Assembly (NCBI RefSeq): GCF_964340395.1
Contig: NC_135557.1
Location: forward strand, 1,093,646-1,157,645
Direction: 5' to 3'
Origin: Glandiceps talaboti
Lineage: Eukaryota; Hemichordata; Enteropneusta; Spengelidae
Length of the DNA: 64,000 bases
Positions 43,326 to 56,400 of this stretch are shown here, piece after piece. Within the stretch, counting starts at the first letter, position 1. Each line of letters begins with the position of its first letter. The position numbers were made by a program, and so were the translations under genes. Below the pieces are notes generated by a model, which searched no databases, was not told the origin of the DNA, and saw nothing but the letters and a program-made list of their open reading frames with translations.

Positions 43326-44184
43326 TAACAATCCAGAGTGTTATATTTTATTTTAAATGTGATTACTATTCTTAGATTTTTTACGTGTTTAAACACTATG
43401 GTCTTCTATTTCATTAATGTTTATGCCCCCAATGTTGAAAGTAATCAACTGCAGTTTATTAGTAATATTATTAATCGCATGAATAGCCTGAACTTGGGGT
43501 CGGAAGACAATATCATTATAGGTGGTGATTTTAATGTAATTTTAAATCACAAATTGGATAAGTTTAGAGGTTCATCTGACCTTGGAACACAAAAGGGAAA
43601 AAGTGCCAGTAAAATTGCAGAACTAATGAATACTTTTGATTTACAAGATATATGGAGGTTAAAGCATCCTACCTTAAAGCGTTTTACATGGAGGGGAGGT
43701 AATCCCATTATTCAATCTCGGTTGGATTACTGGCTTATTTCTAATAGTCTTCATGACTATGTTGAAGATACTGACGTTCTACCTTCAATCAAGTCAGATC
43801 ATTCTGCCATCTTTCTTCACATTAATAGTTTTAAGTGTGGTGAAAGGGGACGGGGGTACTGGAAGTTGAACTCAACAATTATTAATGAAGAAGAATACAT
43901 TAATCAGATTAACACAGAGAAGGACACTTGGATTGATGAATTTCAAGAAATTACGGATTGCAGGGTTAGATGGGAACTTATCAAGTACAGAATAAGACGC
44001 TTTAGTCAGAAATATAGTAAAGAAAAAGCAAAGGGTAGAAAAGATAAAGAGGCCGAATTGGAGAAGGGCTACAGTAAGCTTGAATATAGTCTGGCTGAAA
44101 CGAAAGACATGATTGAAATAGAAAGGATTCAATTAGAAATGAGAAGAATGGAGCAAGAGCTGAAAGAAATTGATGATTACAAAA
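43326..44184 (+). pseudogene. Non-LTR retrotransposon endonuclease fragment (L1/Tx1-like)
   Basis: An open frame from 43338 carries part of an apurinic-type endonuclease: FINVYAPN, IIIGGDFNVIL, LQDIWR, TWRGG, SRLDYWLIS and IKSDHSAIF, with the catalytic-site Asp-Phe-Asn and Ser-Asp-His. It is followed by a Lys/Glu-rich coiled region (KEKAKGRKDKEAELEKGYSK). The N-terminal endonuclease strands and the whole RT are absent, so both ends are truncated. The frame runs on into the 33-bp satellite, giving a false 345-codon ORF. It separates a single repeat unit beside the exon 5 donor from the main 33-bp array. Confidence 0.87.
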
Positions 44185-44831
44185 CTACCAATCAAATACT
44201 CTCATTTCTCGACATATCTACCAATCAAATACTCTCATTTACAGTCACATGTACCATGCAAATACTCTCATTTCCAGTCACATCTACAAATCAAATACAC
44301 TCATTTCTAGACACATCTACCAATCAAATACTCTCATTTCTAGATACATCTGCCAATCAAATACTCTCATTTTGAGACACATCTACCAATCAAATACTCT
44401 CATTTCTAGACACATCTACCAATCAAATACTCTCATTTCTAGACACATCTGCCAATCAAATACTCTCATTTTGAGACACATCTACCAATCAAATAATCTC
44501 ATTTCTAGACACATCTGCCAATCAAATACTCTCATTTTAAGACACATCTACCAATCAAATACTCTCATTTCTAGACCCATCTACCAATCAGATACTCTCA
44601 TTTCTAGACACATCTACCAATCAAATACTCTCATTTCTCGACATATCTACCAATCAAATACTCTCATTTACAGTCACATGTACCATGCAAATACTCTCAT
44701 TTCTAGACACATCTACCAATCACATACTCTCATTTCTAGATGCATCTACCAATCAAATACTCTCATTTCTAGACACATCTACCAATCAAATACTCTCATT
44801 TCTGGACACATCTACCAATCAAATACTCTCA
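44185..44831 (+). repeat. 33-bp satellite, plus orientation (intron 5)
   Basis: The unit is ctaccaatcaaatactctca followed by tttctagacacat; about 19 units. The family is identical to the reverse complement of the array at 45188-46205 on the other side of exon 6. Because 33 is a multiple of three it produces an open frame of 202 codons with an eleven-residue period, which is not a gene. Confidence 0.95.
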
Positions 44832-45072
44832 GAGCACTGAGACACAGTGTATTGTAAAGAGCACTGAGACACTGTAGTTTGTTTTTAAGAAATTAAATTA
44901 TTTAATTATTATTATTATTATATGTGAGACGTATACACACCACTTTCTTTTACAACCAAATCAAATATAACCGAATGACGGCCATATTTGTTTTTAAATG
45001 TCACAATATGCATCATAAATATAGAGGTATCATACGTGATCTGTGGATTAACAAAGTTAAAATTGATTCCAG
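44832..45072. other. Intron 5 end before exon 6
   Basis: Contains two copies of agagcactgagacac (44831 and ~44858), an ATT run near 44906-44920, and a 15-bp copy of exon sequence (atctgtggattaaca at 45039-45053, again at 45077-45091 in exon 6). Otherwise unique. Confidence 0.7.
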
Positions 45073-45157
45073 GATTATCTGTGGATTAACACAATTTACA
45101 TCTAAAGCTCACATTGCAAGGGCAGCACTTGAAGCTGTTTGCTTTCAAACCAGAGAG
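45073..45157 (+). CDS. GK: Glycerol kinase, window exon 6 (FGGY signature 2)
   Basis: The acceptor is attgattccag and the donor AGAGAG|gtaagt. One base completes Gly; 28 codons follow, ending in phase 0. It encodes [14 protein letters not shown], then [14 protein letters not shown]. With the preceding Gly this fits the PROSITE FGGY signature 2 spacing (G-x-I-x-G-L, seven residues, H-I-x-x-A-A-L-E). The exon is flanked by arrays of the same 33-bp repeat in opposite orientations. Skipping the 85-nt exon would shift the frame. Confidence 0.95.
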
Positions 45158-45187
45158 GTAAGTATCAATATGAAAGTTTTTGAAAGG

Positions 45188-46205
45188 TAGATTTGTCTAG
45201 AAATGAGAGAATTTGATTGGTAGATGTGTCTGGAAATGAGAATATTTGATTGGGAGATGTGTCTAGAAATGAGAGTATTTGATTGGGAGATGTGTCTAGA
45301 AATGAGAATATTTGATTGGTAGATGTGTCTGGAAATGAGAATATTTGATTGGGAGATGTGTCTAGAAATGAGAGTATTTGATTGGTAGATGTGTCTAGAA
45401 ATGAGAGTATTTGATTGGGAGATGTGTCTAGAAATGAGAATATTTGATTGGTAGATGTGTCTGGAAATGAGAGAATTTGATTGGTAGATGAGTCTGGAAA
45501 TGAGAGTATTTGATTGGTAGATGCATCTGGAAATGAGAATATGTGATTGGTAGATGTGTCAGAAAATGAGAGTATTTGATTGGTATATGCGTCTGGAAAT
45601 GAGAATATGTGATTGGTAGATGTGTCAGAAAATGAGAGTATTTGATTGGTAGATGTGTCTAGAAATGAGAGTATTTGATTGGTAGATGGGTCTTAAAATG
45701 AGAGTATTTGATTGGTAGATGTGTCTGGAAATAAGAGTATTTGATTGGTAGATGTGTCTGGAAATGAGAGAATTTGATTGGCAGATTCTTCTGGAAATGA
45801 GAGTATTTGATTGGTAGATGTGTCTTAAAATGAGAGTATTTGTTTCGTAGATTCTTCTGGAAATGAGAGTATTTGATTGGTAGATGTGACTGGAAATGAG
45901 AGTATTTGATTGGTAGATGTGTCTGGAAATGAGAGTATTTGATTGGTAGATGTGACTGGAAATGAGAGTATTTGATTGGTAGATGTGACTGGAAATGAGA
46001 GTATTTGATTGATAGATGTGTCTAGAAATGAGGGTATTTGATTGGTAGATGTGTCTAGAACGGAGAGTATTTGATTGGTAGATACGTCTAGAAATGAGAG
46101 TATTTGATTGGTAGATGTGTCTAGAAAAGAGAGTATTTGATTGGTAGCTGTGTCTAGAAATGAGAGTATTTGATTGGTAGATGTCTAGAAATGAGATATT
46201 TGATT
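45188..46205 (-). repeat. 33-bp satellite, inverted orientation (intron 6)
   Basis: Plus strand reads gagtatttgattggtagatg followed by tgtctagaaat; about 31 units. This is the reverse complement of the intron 5 array. It begins about 30 nt after the exon 6 donor and ends about 45 nt before the exon 7 acceptor, so it fills nearly all of this 1.1-kb intron. Confidence 0.95.
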
Positions 46206-46249
46206 AATAGGTAAGTGTACTTCAAGTAAATTTTAATTGAATGGTTTAG

Positions 46250-46370
46250 ATTCTAGATGCTATGAATCAAGATTGTGGAATTCCAATGCAGAAAGTACAA
46301 GTAGACGGAGGAATGACAGCTAATAATTTATTAATGCAGTTACAGAGTGATATACTTGGTATACCAATAG
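46250..46370 (+). CDS. GK: Glycerol kinase, window exon 7 (adenosine-binding loop)
   Basis: The acceptor is gaatggtttag and the donor CCAATAG|gtatgt. It has 40 codons plus one base. It encodes [24 protein letters not shown] and [14 protein letters not shown]. VDGGxxxNxxLMQxQ(S/A)DIL is the nucleotide-binding GGA/GGM loop and following helix of the FGGY kinases. The last 25-30 nt of this exon plus the donor were amplified into the 51-bp satellite that fills the next 7 kb. The authentic donor (GTATGT) matches the U1 consensus less well than the GTAAGT found in many satellite units. Confidence 0.95.
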
Positions 46371-49300
46371 GTATGTACATGTAATAATATATACATAGTG
46401 ATATACTTGGTATACCAATAGGTATGTACATGTAATAATATATACATAGTGATATACTTGGTATACCAATAGGTATGTACATGTAATAATATATACATAG
46501 TGATATACTTGGTATACCAGTAGGTATGTACATGTAATAATATATACATAGTGATATACTTGGTATACCAATAGGTATGTACATGTAATAATATATACAT
46601 AGTGATATACTTGGTATACCAGTAGGTATGTACATGTAATAATATATACATAGTGATATACTTGGTATACCAATAGGTATGTACATGTAATAATATATAC
46701 ATAGTGATATACTTGGTATACCAGTAGGTATGTACATGTAATAATATATATATAGTTATATACTTGGTATACCAGTAGGTATGTACATGTAATAATATAT
46801 ACATAGTGATATACTTGGTATACCAGTAGGTATGTACATGTAATAATATATATATAGTTATATACTTGGTATACCAGTAGGTATGTACATGTAATAATAT
46901 ATACAGAGTGATATACTTGGTATACCAGTAGGTAAGTACATGTAATAATATATACATAGTGATATACTTGGTATACCAATAGGTATGTACATGTAATAAT
47001 ATATACATAGTGATATACTTGGTATACCAGTAGGTAAGTACATGTAATAATATATACATAGTGATATACTTGGTATACCAATAGGTATGTACATGTAATA
47101 ATATATACATAGTGATATACTTGGTATACCAGTAGGTAAGTACATGTAATAATATATACATAGTGATATACTTGGTATACCAGTAGGTATGTACATGTAA
47201 TAATATATACATAGTGATATACTTGGTATACCAGTAGGTAAGTACATGTAATAATATATACATAGTGATATACTTGGTATACCAGTAGGTATGTACATGT
47301 AATAATATATACATAGTGATATACTTGGTATACCAGTAGGTATGTACATGTAATAATATATACATAGTGATATACTTGGTATACCAGTAGGTAAGTACAT
47401 GTAATAATATATACATAGTGATATACTTGGTATACCAGTAGGTAAGTACATGTAATAATATATACATAGTGATATACTTGGTATACCAGTAGGTATGTAC
47501 ATGTAATAATATATACATAGTGATATACTTGGTATACCAGTAGGTATGTACATGTAATAATATATACATAGTGATATACTTGGTATACCAGTAGGTATGT
47601 ACATGTAATAATATATACATAGTGATATACTTGGTATACCAGTAGGTATGTACATGTAATAATATATACATAGTGATATACTTGGTATACCAGTAGGTAT
47701 GTACATGTAATAATATATACATAGTGATATACTTGGTATACCAGTAGGTATGTACATGTAATAATATATACATAGTGATATACTTGGTATACCAGTAGGT
47801 AAGTACATGTAATAATATATACATAGTGATATACTTGGTATACCAGTAGGTATGTACATGTAATAATATATACATAGTGATATACTTGGTATACCAGTAG
47901 GTAAGTACATGTAATAATATATACATAGTGATATACTTGGTATGCCAGTAGGTATGTACATGTAATAATATATACATAGTGATATACTTGGTATACCAGT
48001 AGGTAAGTACATGTAATAATATATACATAGTGATATACTTGGTATACCAGTAGGTATGTACATGTAATAATATATACATAGTGATATACTTGGTATACCA
48101 GTAGGTAAGTACATGTAATAATATATACATAGTGATATACTTGGTATGCCAGTAGGTATGTACATGTAATAATATATACATAGTGATATACTTGGTATAC
48201 CAGTAGGTATGTACATGTAATAATATATACATAGTGATATACTTGGTATACCAGTAGGTAAGTACATGTAATAATATATACATAGTGATATACTTGGTAT
48301 ACCAGTAGGTAAGTACATGTAATAATATATACATAGTGATATACTTGGTATACCAGTAGGTAAGTACATGTAATAATATATACATAGTGATATACTTGGT
48401 ATACCAGTAGGTAAGTACATGTAATGATATATACATAGTGATATACTTGGTATACCAGTAGGTAAGTACATGTAATAATATATACATAGTGATATACTTG
48501 GTATACCAGTAGGTATGTACATGTAATAATATATACATAGTGATATACTTGGTATACCAGTAGGTATGTACATGTAATAATATATACATAGTGATATACT
48601 TGGTATACCAGTAGGTATGTACATGTAATGATATAGTTATATACTTGGTATACCAGTAGGTATGTACATGTAATAATATATACATAGTGATATACTTGGT
48701 ATACCAGTAGGTATGTACATGTAATAATATATACATAGTGATATACTTGGTATACCAGTAGGTATGTACATGTAATAATATATACAGGGTGATATACTTG
48801 GTATACCAGTAGGTATGTACATGTAGTAATATATACAGGGTGATATACTTGGTATACCAGTAGGTATGTACATGTAATAATATATACATAGTGATATACT
48901 TGGTATACCAGTAGGTATGTACATGTAATAATATATACAGGGTGATATACTTGGTATACCAGTAGGTATGTACATGTAATAATATATACATAGTGATATA
49001 CTTGGTATACCAGTAGGTATGTACATGTAATAATATATACAGGGTGATATACTTGGTATACCAGTAGGTATGTACATGTAATAATATATACATAGTGATA
49101 TACTTGGTATACCAGTAGTTATGTACATGTAATAATATATACAGGGTGATATACTTGGTATACCAGTAGGTATGTACATGTAATAATATATACAGGGTGA
49201 TATACTTGGTATACCAATAGGTATGTACATATAATAATATATACATAGTGATATACTTGGTATACCAGTAGGTATGTACATGTAATGATATATACATAGT

Positions 49301-52300
49301 GATATACTTGGTATACCAGTAGGTAAGTACATGTAATAATATATACATAGTGATATACTTGGTATACCAGTAGGTAAGTACATGTAATAATATATACATA
49401 GTTATATACTTGGTATACCAGTAGGTAAGTACATGTAATAATATATACAGAGTGATATACTTGGTATACCAGTAGGTAAGTACATGTAATAATATATACA
49501 TAGTGATATACTTGGTATACCAATAGGTATGTACATGTAATAATATATACATAGTGATATACTTGGTATACCAGTAGGTATGTACATGTAATAATATATA
49601 CATAGTGATATACTTGGTATACCAGTAGGTAAGTACATGTAATAATATATACATAGTGATATACTTGGTATACCAGTAGGTATGTACATGTAATAATATA
49701 TACAGGGTGATATACTTGGTATACCAGTAGGTATGTACATGTAATAATATATACAGGGTGATATACTTGGTATACCAGTAGGTATGTACATGTAATAATA
49801 TATACAGGGTGATATACTTGGTATACCAGTAGGTATGTACATGTAATAATATATACATAGTGATATACTTGGTATACCAGTAGGTATGTACATGTAATAA
49901 TATATACATAGTGATATACTTGGTATACCAGTAGGTATGTACATGTAATAATATATACAGGGTGATATACTTGGTATACCAGTAGGTATGTACATGTAAT
50001 AATATATACAGGGTGATATACTTGGTATACCAGTAGGTATGTACATGTAATAATATATACATAGTGATATACTTGGTATACCAGTAGGTATGTACATGTA
50101 ATAATATATACAGGGTGATATACTTGGTATACCAGTAGGTATGTACATGTAATAATATATACAGGGTGATATACTTGGTATACCAGTAGGTATGTACATG
50201 TAATAATATATACATAGTGATATACTTGGTATACCAGTAGGTATGTCCATGTAATAATATATACAGGGTGATATACTTGGTATACCAGTAGGTATGTACA
50301 TGTAATAATATATACATAGTGATATACTTGGTATACCAGTAGGTATGTACATGTAATAATATATACAGGGTGATATACTTGGTATACCAGTAGGTATGTA
50401 CATGTAATAATATATACATAGTGATATACTTGGTATACCAGTAGGTAAGTACATGTAATAATATATACATAGTGATATACTTGGTATACCAGTAGGTAAG
50501 TACATGTAATAATATATACATAGTTATATACTTGGTATACCAGTAGGTAAGTACATGTAATAATATACATAGTGATATACTTGCTATACCAGTAGGTAAG
50601 TACATGTAATAATATATATATAGTGATACACTTGGTATACCAGTAGGTAAGTACATGTAATAATATATATATAGTGATACACTTGGTATACCAGTAGGTA
50701 AGTACATGTAATAATATATACATAGTGATATACTTGGTATACCAGTAGGTATGTACATGTAATAATATATACATAGTGATATACTTGGTATACCAGTAGG
50801 TAAGTACATGTAATAATATATATATAGTTATATACTTGGTATACCAGTAGGTATGTACATGTAATAATATAGTTATATAGTGATATACTTGGTATACCAG
50901 TAGGTAAGTACATGTAATAATATATATATAGTGATATATTTGGTATACCAGTAGGTATGTACATGTAATAATATATACATAGTGATATACTTGGTATACC
51001 AGTAGGTATGTACATGTAATAATATATACATAGTGATATACTTGGTATACCAGTAGGTATGTACATGTAATAATATATACATAGTGATATACTTGGTATA
51101 CCAGTAGGTATGTACATGTAATAATATATACATAGTGATATACTTGGTATACCAGTAGGTAAGTACATGTAATAATATATACATAGTGATATACTTGGTA
51201 TACCAGTAGGTAAGTACATGTAATAATATATACAGGGTGATATACTTGGTATACCAGTAGGTATGTACATGTAATAATATATACATAGTGATATACTTGG
51301 TATACCAGTAGTTAAGTACATGTAATAATATATACATAGTGATATACTTGGTATACCAGTAGGTATGTACATGTAATAATATATACATAGTGATATACTT
51401 GGTATACCAGTAGGTAAGTACATGTAATAATATATACATAGTGATATACTTGGTATACCAGTAGGTAAGTACATGTAATAATATAGTGATATACTTGGTA
51501 TACCAATAGGTATGTACATGTAATAATATATACATAGTGATATACTTGGTATACCAGTAGGTATGTACATGTAATAATATATACATAGTGATATAATTGG
51601 TATACCAGTAGGTATGTACATGTAATAATATATACAGGGTGATATACTTGGTATACCAGTAGGTATGTACATGTAATAATATATACAGGGTGATATACTT
51701 GGTATACCAGTAGGTATGTACATGTAATAATATATACATAGTGATATACTTGGTATACCAGTAGGTATGTACATGTAATAATATATACATAGTGATATAC
51801 TTGGTATACCAGTAGGTAAGTACATGTAATAATATATACAGGGTGATATACTTGGTATACCAGTAGGTATGTACATGTAATAATATATACATAGTGATAT
51901 ACTTGGTATACCAGTAGTTATGTACATGTAATAATATATACATAGTGATATACTTGGTATACCAGTAGGTATGTACATGTAATAATATATACAGGGTGAT
52001 ATACTTGGTATACCAGTAGGTAAGTACATGTAATAATATATACATAGTGATATATTTGGTATACCAGTAGGTAAGTACATGTAATAATATATACAGAGTG
52101 ATATACTTGGTATACCAGTAGGTAAGTACATGTAATAATATATATATAGTGATATACTTGGTATACCAGTAGGTAAGTACATGTAATAATATATACATAG
52201 TGATATACTTGGTATACCAGTAGGTATGTACATGTAATAATATATACATAGTGATATACTTGGTATACCAGTAGGTAAGTACATGTAATAATATAGTGAT

Positions 52301-53368
52301 ATACTTGGTATACCAATAGGTATGTACATGTAATAATATATACATAGTGATATACTTGGTATACCAGTAGGTAAGTACATGTAATAATATATATATAGTG
52401 ATATACTTGGTATACCAGTAGGTAAGTACATGTAATAATATATATATATAGTGATATACTTGGTATACCAGTAGGTATGTACATGTAATAATATATACAT
52501 AGTGATATACTTGGTATACCAGTAGGTAAGTACATGTAATGATATATATATAGTGATATACTTGGTATACCAGTAGGTAAGTACATGTAATAATATATAT
52601 ATATATAGTGATATACTTGGTATACCAGTAGGTATGTACATGTAATAATATATATATAGTGATATACTTGGTATACCAGTAGGTATGTACATGTAATAAT
52701 ATATACATAGTGATATACTTGGTATACCAGTAGGTATGTACATGTAATAATATATATATAGTGATATACTTGGTATACCAGTAGGTATGTACATGTAATA
52801 ATATATACATAGTGATATACTTGGTATACCAGTAGGTAAGTACATGTAATAATATATACAGGGTGATATACTTGGTATACCAGTAGGTATGTACATGTAA
52901 TAATATATACATAGTGATATACTTGGTATACCAGTAGGTATGTACATGTAATAATATATACATAGTGATATACTTGGTATACCAGTAGGTAAGTACATGT
53001 AATAATATATACATAGTGATATACTTGGTATACCAATAGGTATGTACATGTAATAATATATACATAGTGATATACTTGGTATACCAGTAGGTATGTACAT
53101 GTAATAATATATACATAGTGATATACTTGGTATACCAGTAGGTATGTACATGTAATAATATATACATAGTGATATACTTGGTATACCAGTAGGTATGTAC
53201 ATGTAATAATATATACATAGTGATATACTTGGTATGCCAGTAGGTATGTACATGTAATAATATATACATAGTGATATACTTGGTATACCAGTAGGTAAGT
53301 ACATGTAATAATATATACATAGTGATATACTTGGTATACCAGTAGGTATGTACATGTAATAATATATA
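46371..53368. repeat. 51-bp satellite derived from exon 7 / donor junction (intron 7)
   Basis: The unit is agtgatatacttggtatacc, agtag or aatag, then gtatgtacatg or gtaagtacatg, then taataatatatacat. The first 25-30 bp equal the end of exon 7 and the rest equals the first bases of the intron, so each of about 137 units contains a copy of the exon edge and a GT donor. Unit types alternate between GTATGT and GTAAGT donors and between tacata and tacagg before gtgatata. With 51 a multiple of three, all minus frames stay open for hundreds to 1489 codons; I regard these as artefacts. Confidence 0.97.
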
Positions 53369-53437
53369 CTGTGGTTGCATACATAAAGAAACAAGGAGGG
53401 ACTCAGTTAAAGCAATGCAATGGCTCACTTTCATGAG

Positions 53438-56400
53438 TGTGTAGACAATGAGACGTGAGTATTTGGGTATACTGTCATGGGCTGTGAGAGTGTGTAGACA
53501 ATGAGAAGTGAGTATTTGGGTATACTGTCATGGGCTGTGAGAGTGGGTAGACAATGAGAAGTGAGTATTTGGGTATACTGTCATGGGCTGTGAGAGTGTG
53601 TAGACAATGAGAAGTGAGTATTTGGGTATACTGTCATGGGTTGTAAGAGTGTGTAGACAATGAGAAGTGAGTATTTGGGTATACTGTCATGGGCTGTAAG
53701 AGTGTAGACAATGAGAAGTGAGTATTTGGGTATATTGTCATGGGCTGTGAGAGTGTAGACAATGAGAAGTGAGTATTTGGGTATACTGTCATGGGCTGTG
53801 AGTGTGTAGACAATGAGAAGTGAGTATTTGGGTATACTGTCATGGGTTGTAAGAGTGTGTAGACAATGAGAAGTGAGTGTTTGGGTATACTGTCATGGGC
53901 TGTGAGAGTGTGTAGACAATGAGAAGTGAGTATTTGGGTATACTGTCATGGGCTGTAAGAGTGTAGACAATGAGAAGTGAGTATTTGGGTATACTGTCAT
54001 GGGCTGTGAGAGTGTGTAGACAATGAGAAGTGAGTATTTGGGTATACTGTCATGGGTTGTAAGAGTGTGTAGACAATGAGAAGTGAGTATTTGGGTATAC
54101 TGTCATGGGCTGTGAGAGTGTGTAGACAATGAGAAGTGAGTATTTGGGTATACTGTCATGGGCTGTGAGAGTGTGTAGACAATGAGAAGTCAGTATTTGG
54201 GTATACTGTCACGGGCTGTGAGAGTGTGTAGACAATGAGAAGTGAGTATTTGGGTATACTGTCACGGGCTGTGAGAGTGTGTCGACAATGAGAAGTGAGT
54301 ATTTGGGTATACTGTCATGGGCTGTGAGAGTGTGTAGACAATGAGAAGTGAGTATTTGGGTATACTGTCATGGGCTGTGAGAGTGGGTAGACAATGAGAA
54401 GTGAGTGTTTGGGTATACTGTCATGGGCTGTGAGAGTGTAGACAATGAGAAGTGAGTATTTGGGTATACTGTCATGGGCTGTGAGAGTGTAGACAATGAG
54501 AAGTGAGTGTTTGGGTATACTGTCATAGGCTGTGAGAGTGTGTAGACAATGAGAAGTGAGTATTTGGGTATACTGTCATGGGCTGTGAGAGTGGGTAGGC
54601 AATGAGAAGTGAGTATTTGGGTATACTGTCATGGGCTGTGAGAGTGTGTAGACAATGAGAAGTGAGTATTTGGGTATACTGTCATGGGCTGTGAGAGTGT
54701 GTAGACAATGAGAAGTGAGTATTTGGGTATACTGTCATGGGCTGTGAGAGTGTGTAGACAATGAGAAGTGAGTATTTGGGTATACTGTCATGGGCTGTGA
54801 GAGTGGGTAGACAATGAGAAGTGAGTATTTGGGTATATTATCATGGGCTGTGAGAGTGGGTAGACAATGAGAAGTTAGTGTTTGGGTATACTGTCATGGG
54901 TTGTAAGAGTGTGTAGACAATGAGAAGTGAGTGTTTGGGTATACTGTCATGGGCTGTGAGAGTGTATAGACAATGAGAAGTGAGTATTTGGGTATACTGT
55001 CATGGGCTGTCAGAGTGTAGACAATGAGAAGTGAGTATTTGGGTATACTGTCATGTGTTGTAAGAGTGTGTAGACAATGAGAAGTGAGTGTTTGGGTATA
55101 CTGTCATGGGCTGTGAGAGTGTGTAGACAATGAGAAGTGAGTATTTGGGTATACTGTCATGGGCTGTCAGAGTGTAGACAATGAGAAGTGAGTATTTGGG
55201 TATACTGTCATGTGCTGTGAGAGTGTGTAGACAATGAGAAGTGAGTATTTGGGTATACTGTCATGGGCTGTGAGAGTGTGTAGACAATGAGAAGTGAGTG
55301 TTTGGGTATACTGTCATGGGCTGTGAGAGTGGGTAGACAATGAGAAGTGAGTGTTTGGGTATACTGTCATGGGCTGTGAGAGTGTAGACAATGAGAAGTG
55401 AGTATTTGGGTATACTGTCATGGGCTGTGAGAGTGTGTAGACAATGAGAAGTGAGTATTTGGGTATACTGTCATGGGCTGTGAGAGTGTGTAGACAATGA
55501 GAAGTGAGTATTTGGGTATACTGTCATGGGCTGTGAGAGTGGGTAGACAATGAGAAGTGAGTGTTTGGGTATACTGTCATGGGCTGTGAGAGTGTAGACA
55601 ATGAGAAGTGAGTATTTGGGTATACTGTCATGGGCTGTGAGAGTGTATACAATGAGAAGTGAGTATTTGGGTATACTGTCATGGGCTGTGAGAGTGTGTA
55701 GACAATGAGAAGTGAGTATTTGGGTATACTGTCATGGGCTGTGAGAGTGGGTAGGCAATAAGAAGTGAGTATTTGGGTATACTGTCATGGGCTGTGAGAG
55801 TGTGTAGACAATGAGAAGTGAGTATTTGGGTATACTGTCATGGGCTGTGAGAGTGTGTAGACAATGAGAAGTGAGTATTTGGGTATACTGTCATGGGCTG
55901 TGAGAGTGTGTAGACAATGAGAAGTGAGTATTTGGGTATACTGTCATGGGCTGTGAGAGTGGGTAGACAATGAGAAGTGAGTGTTTGGGTATACTGTCAT
56001 GGGTTGTAAGAGTGTGTAGACAATGAGAAGTGAGTGTTTGGGTATACTGTCATGGGCTGTGAGAGTGTGTAGACAATGAGAAGTGAGTATTTGGGTATAC
56101 TGTCATGGGCTGTCAGAGTGTAGACAATGAGAAGTGAGTATTTGGGTATACTGTCATGTGCTGTGAGAGTGTGTAGACAATGAGAAGTGAGTATTTGGGT
56201 ATACTGTCATGGGCTGTGAGAGTGGGTAGACAATGAGAAGTGAGTATTTGGGTATACTGTCATGGGCTGTGAGAGTGGGTAGACAATGAGAAGTGAGTGT
56301 TTGGGTATATTGTCATGGGCTGTGAGAGTGTAGACAATGAGAAGTGAGTATTTGGGTATACTGTCATGGGCTGTGAGAGTGTGTAGACAATGAGAAGTGA

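Noticed and set aside
46340-50809. 1489-codon and similar long minus-strand frames as real repeat proteins
   Set aside because: The frames follow from a 51-bp unit without minus-strand stops; overlapping frames are also open, and the unit is explained by duplication of the GK exon 7 edge.
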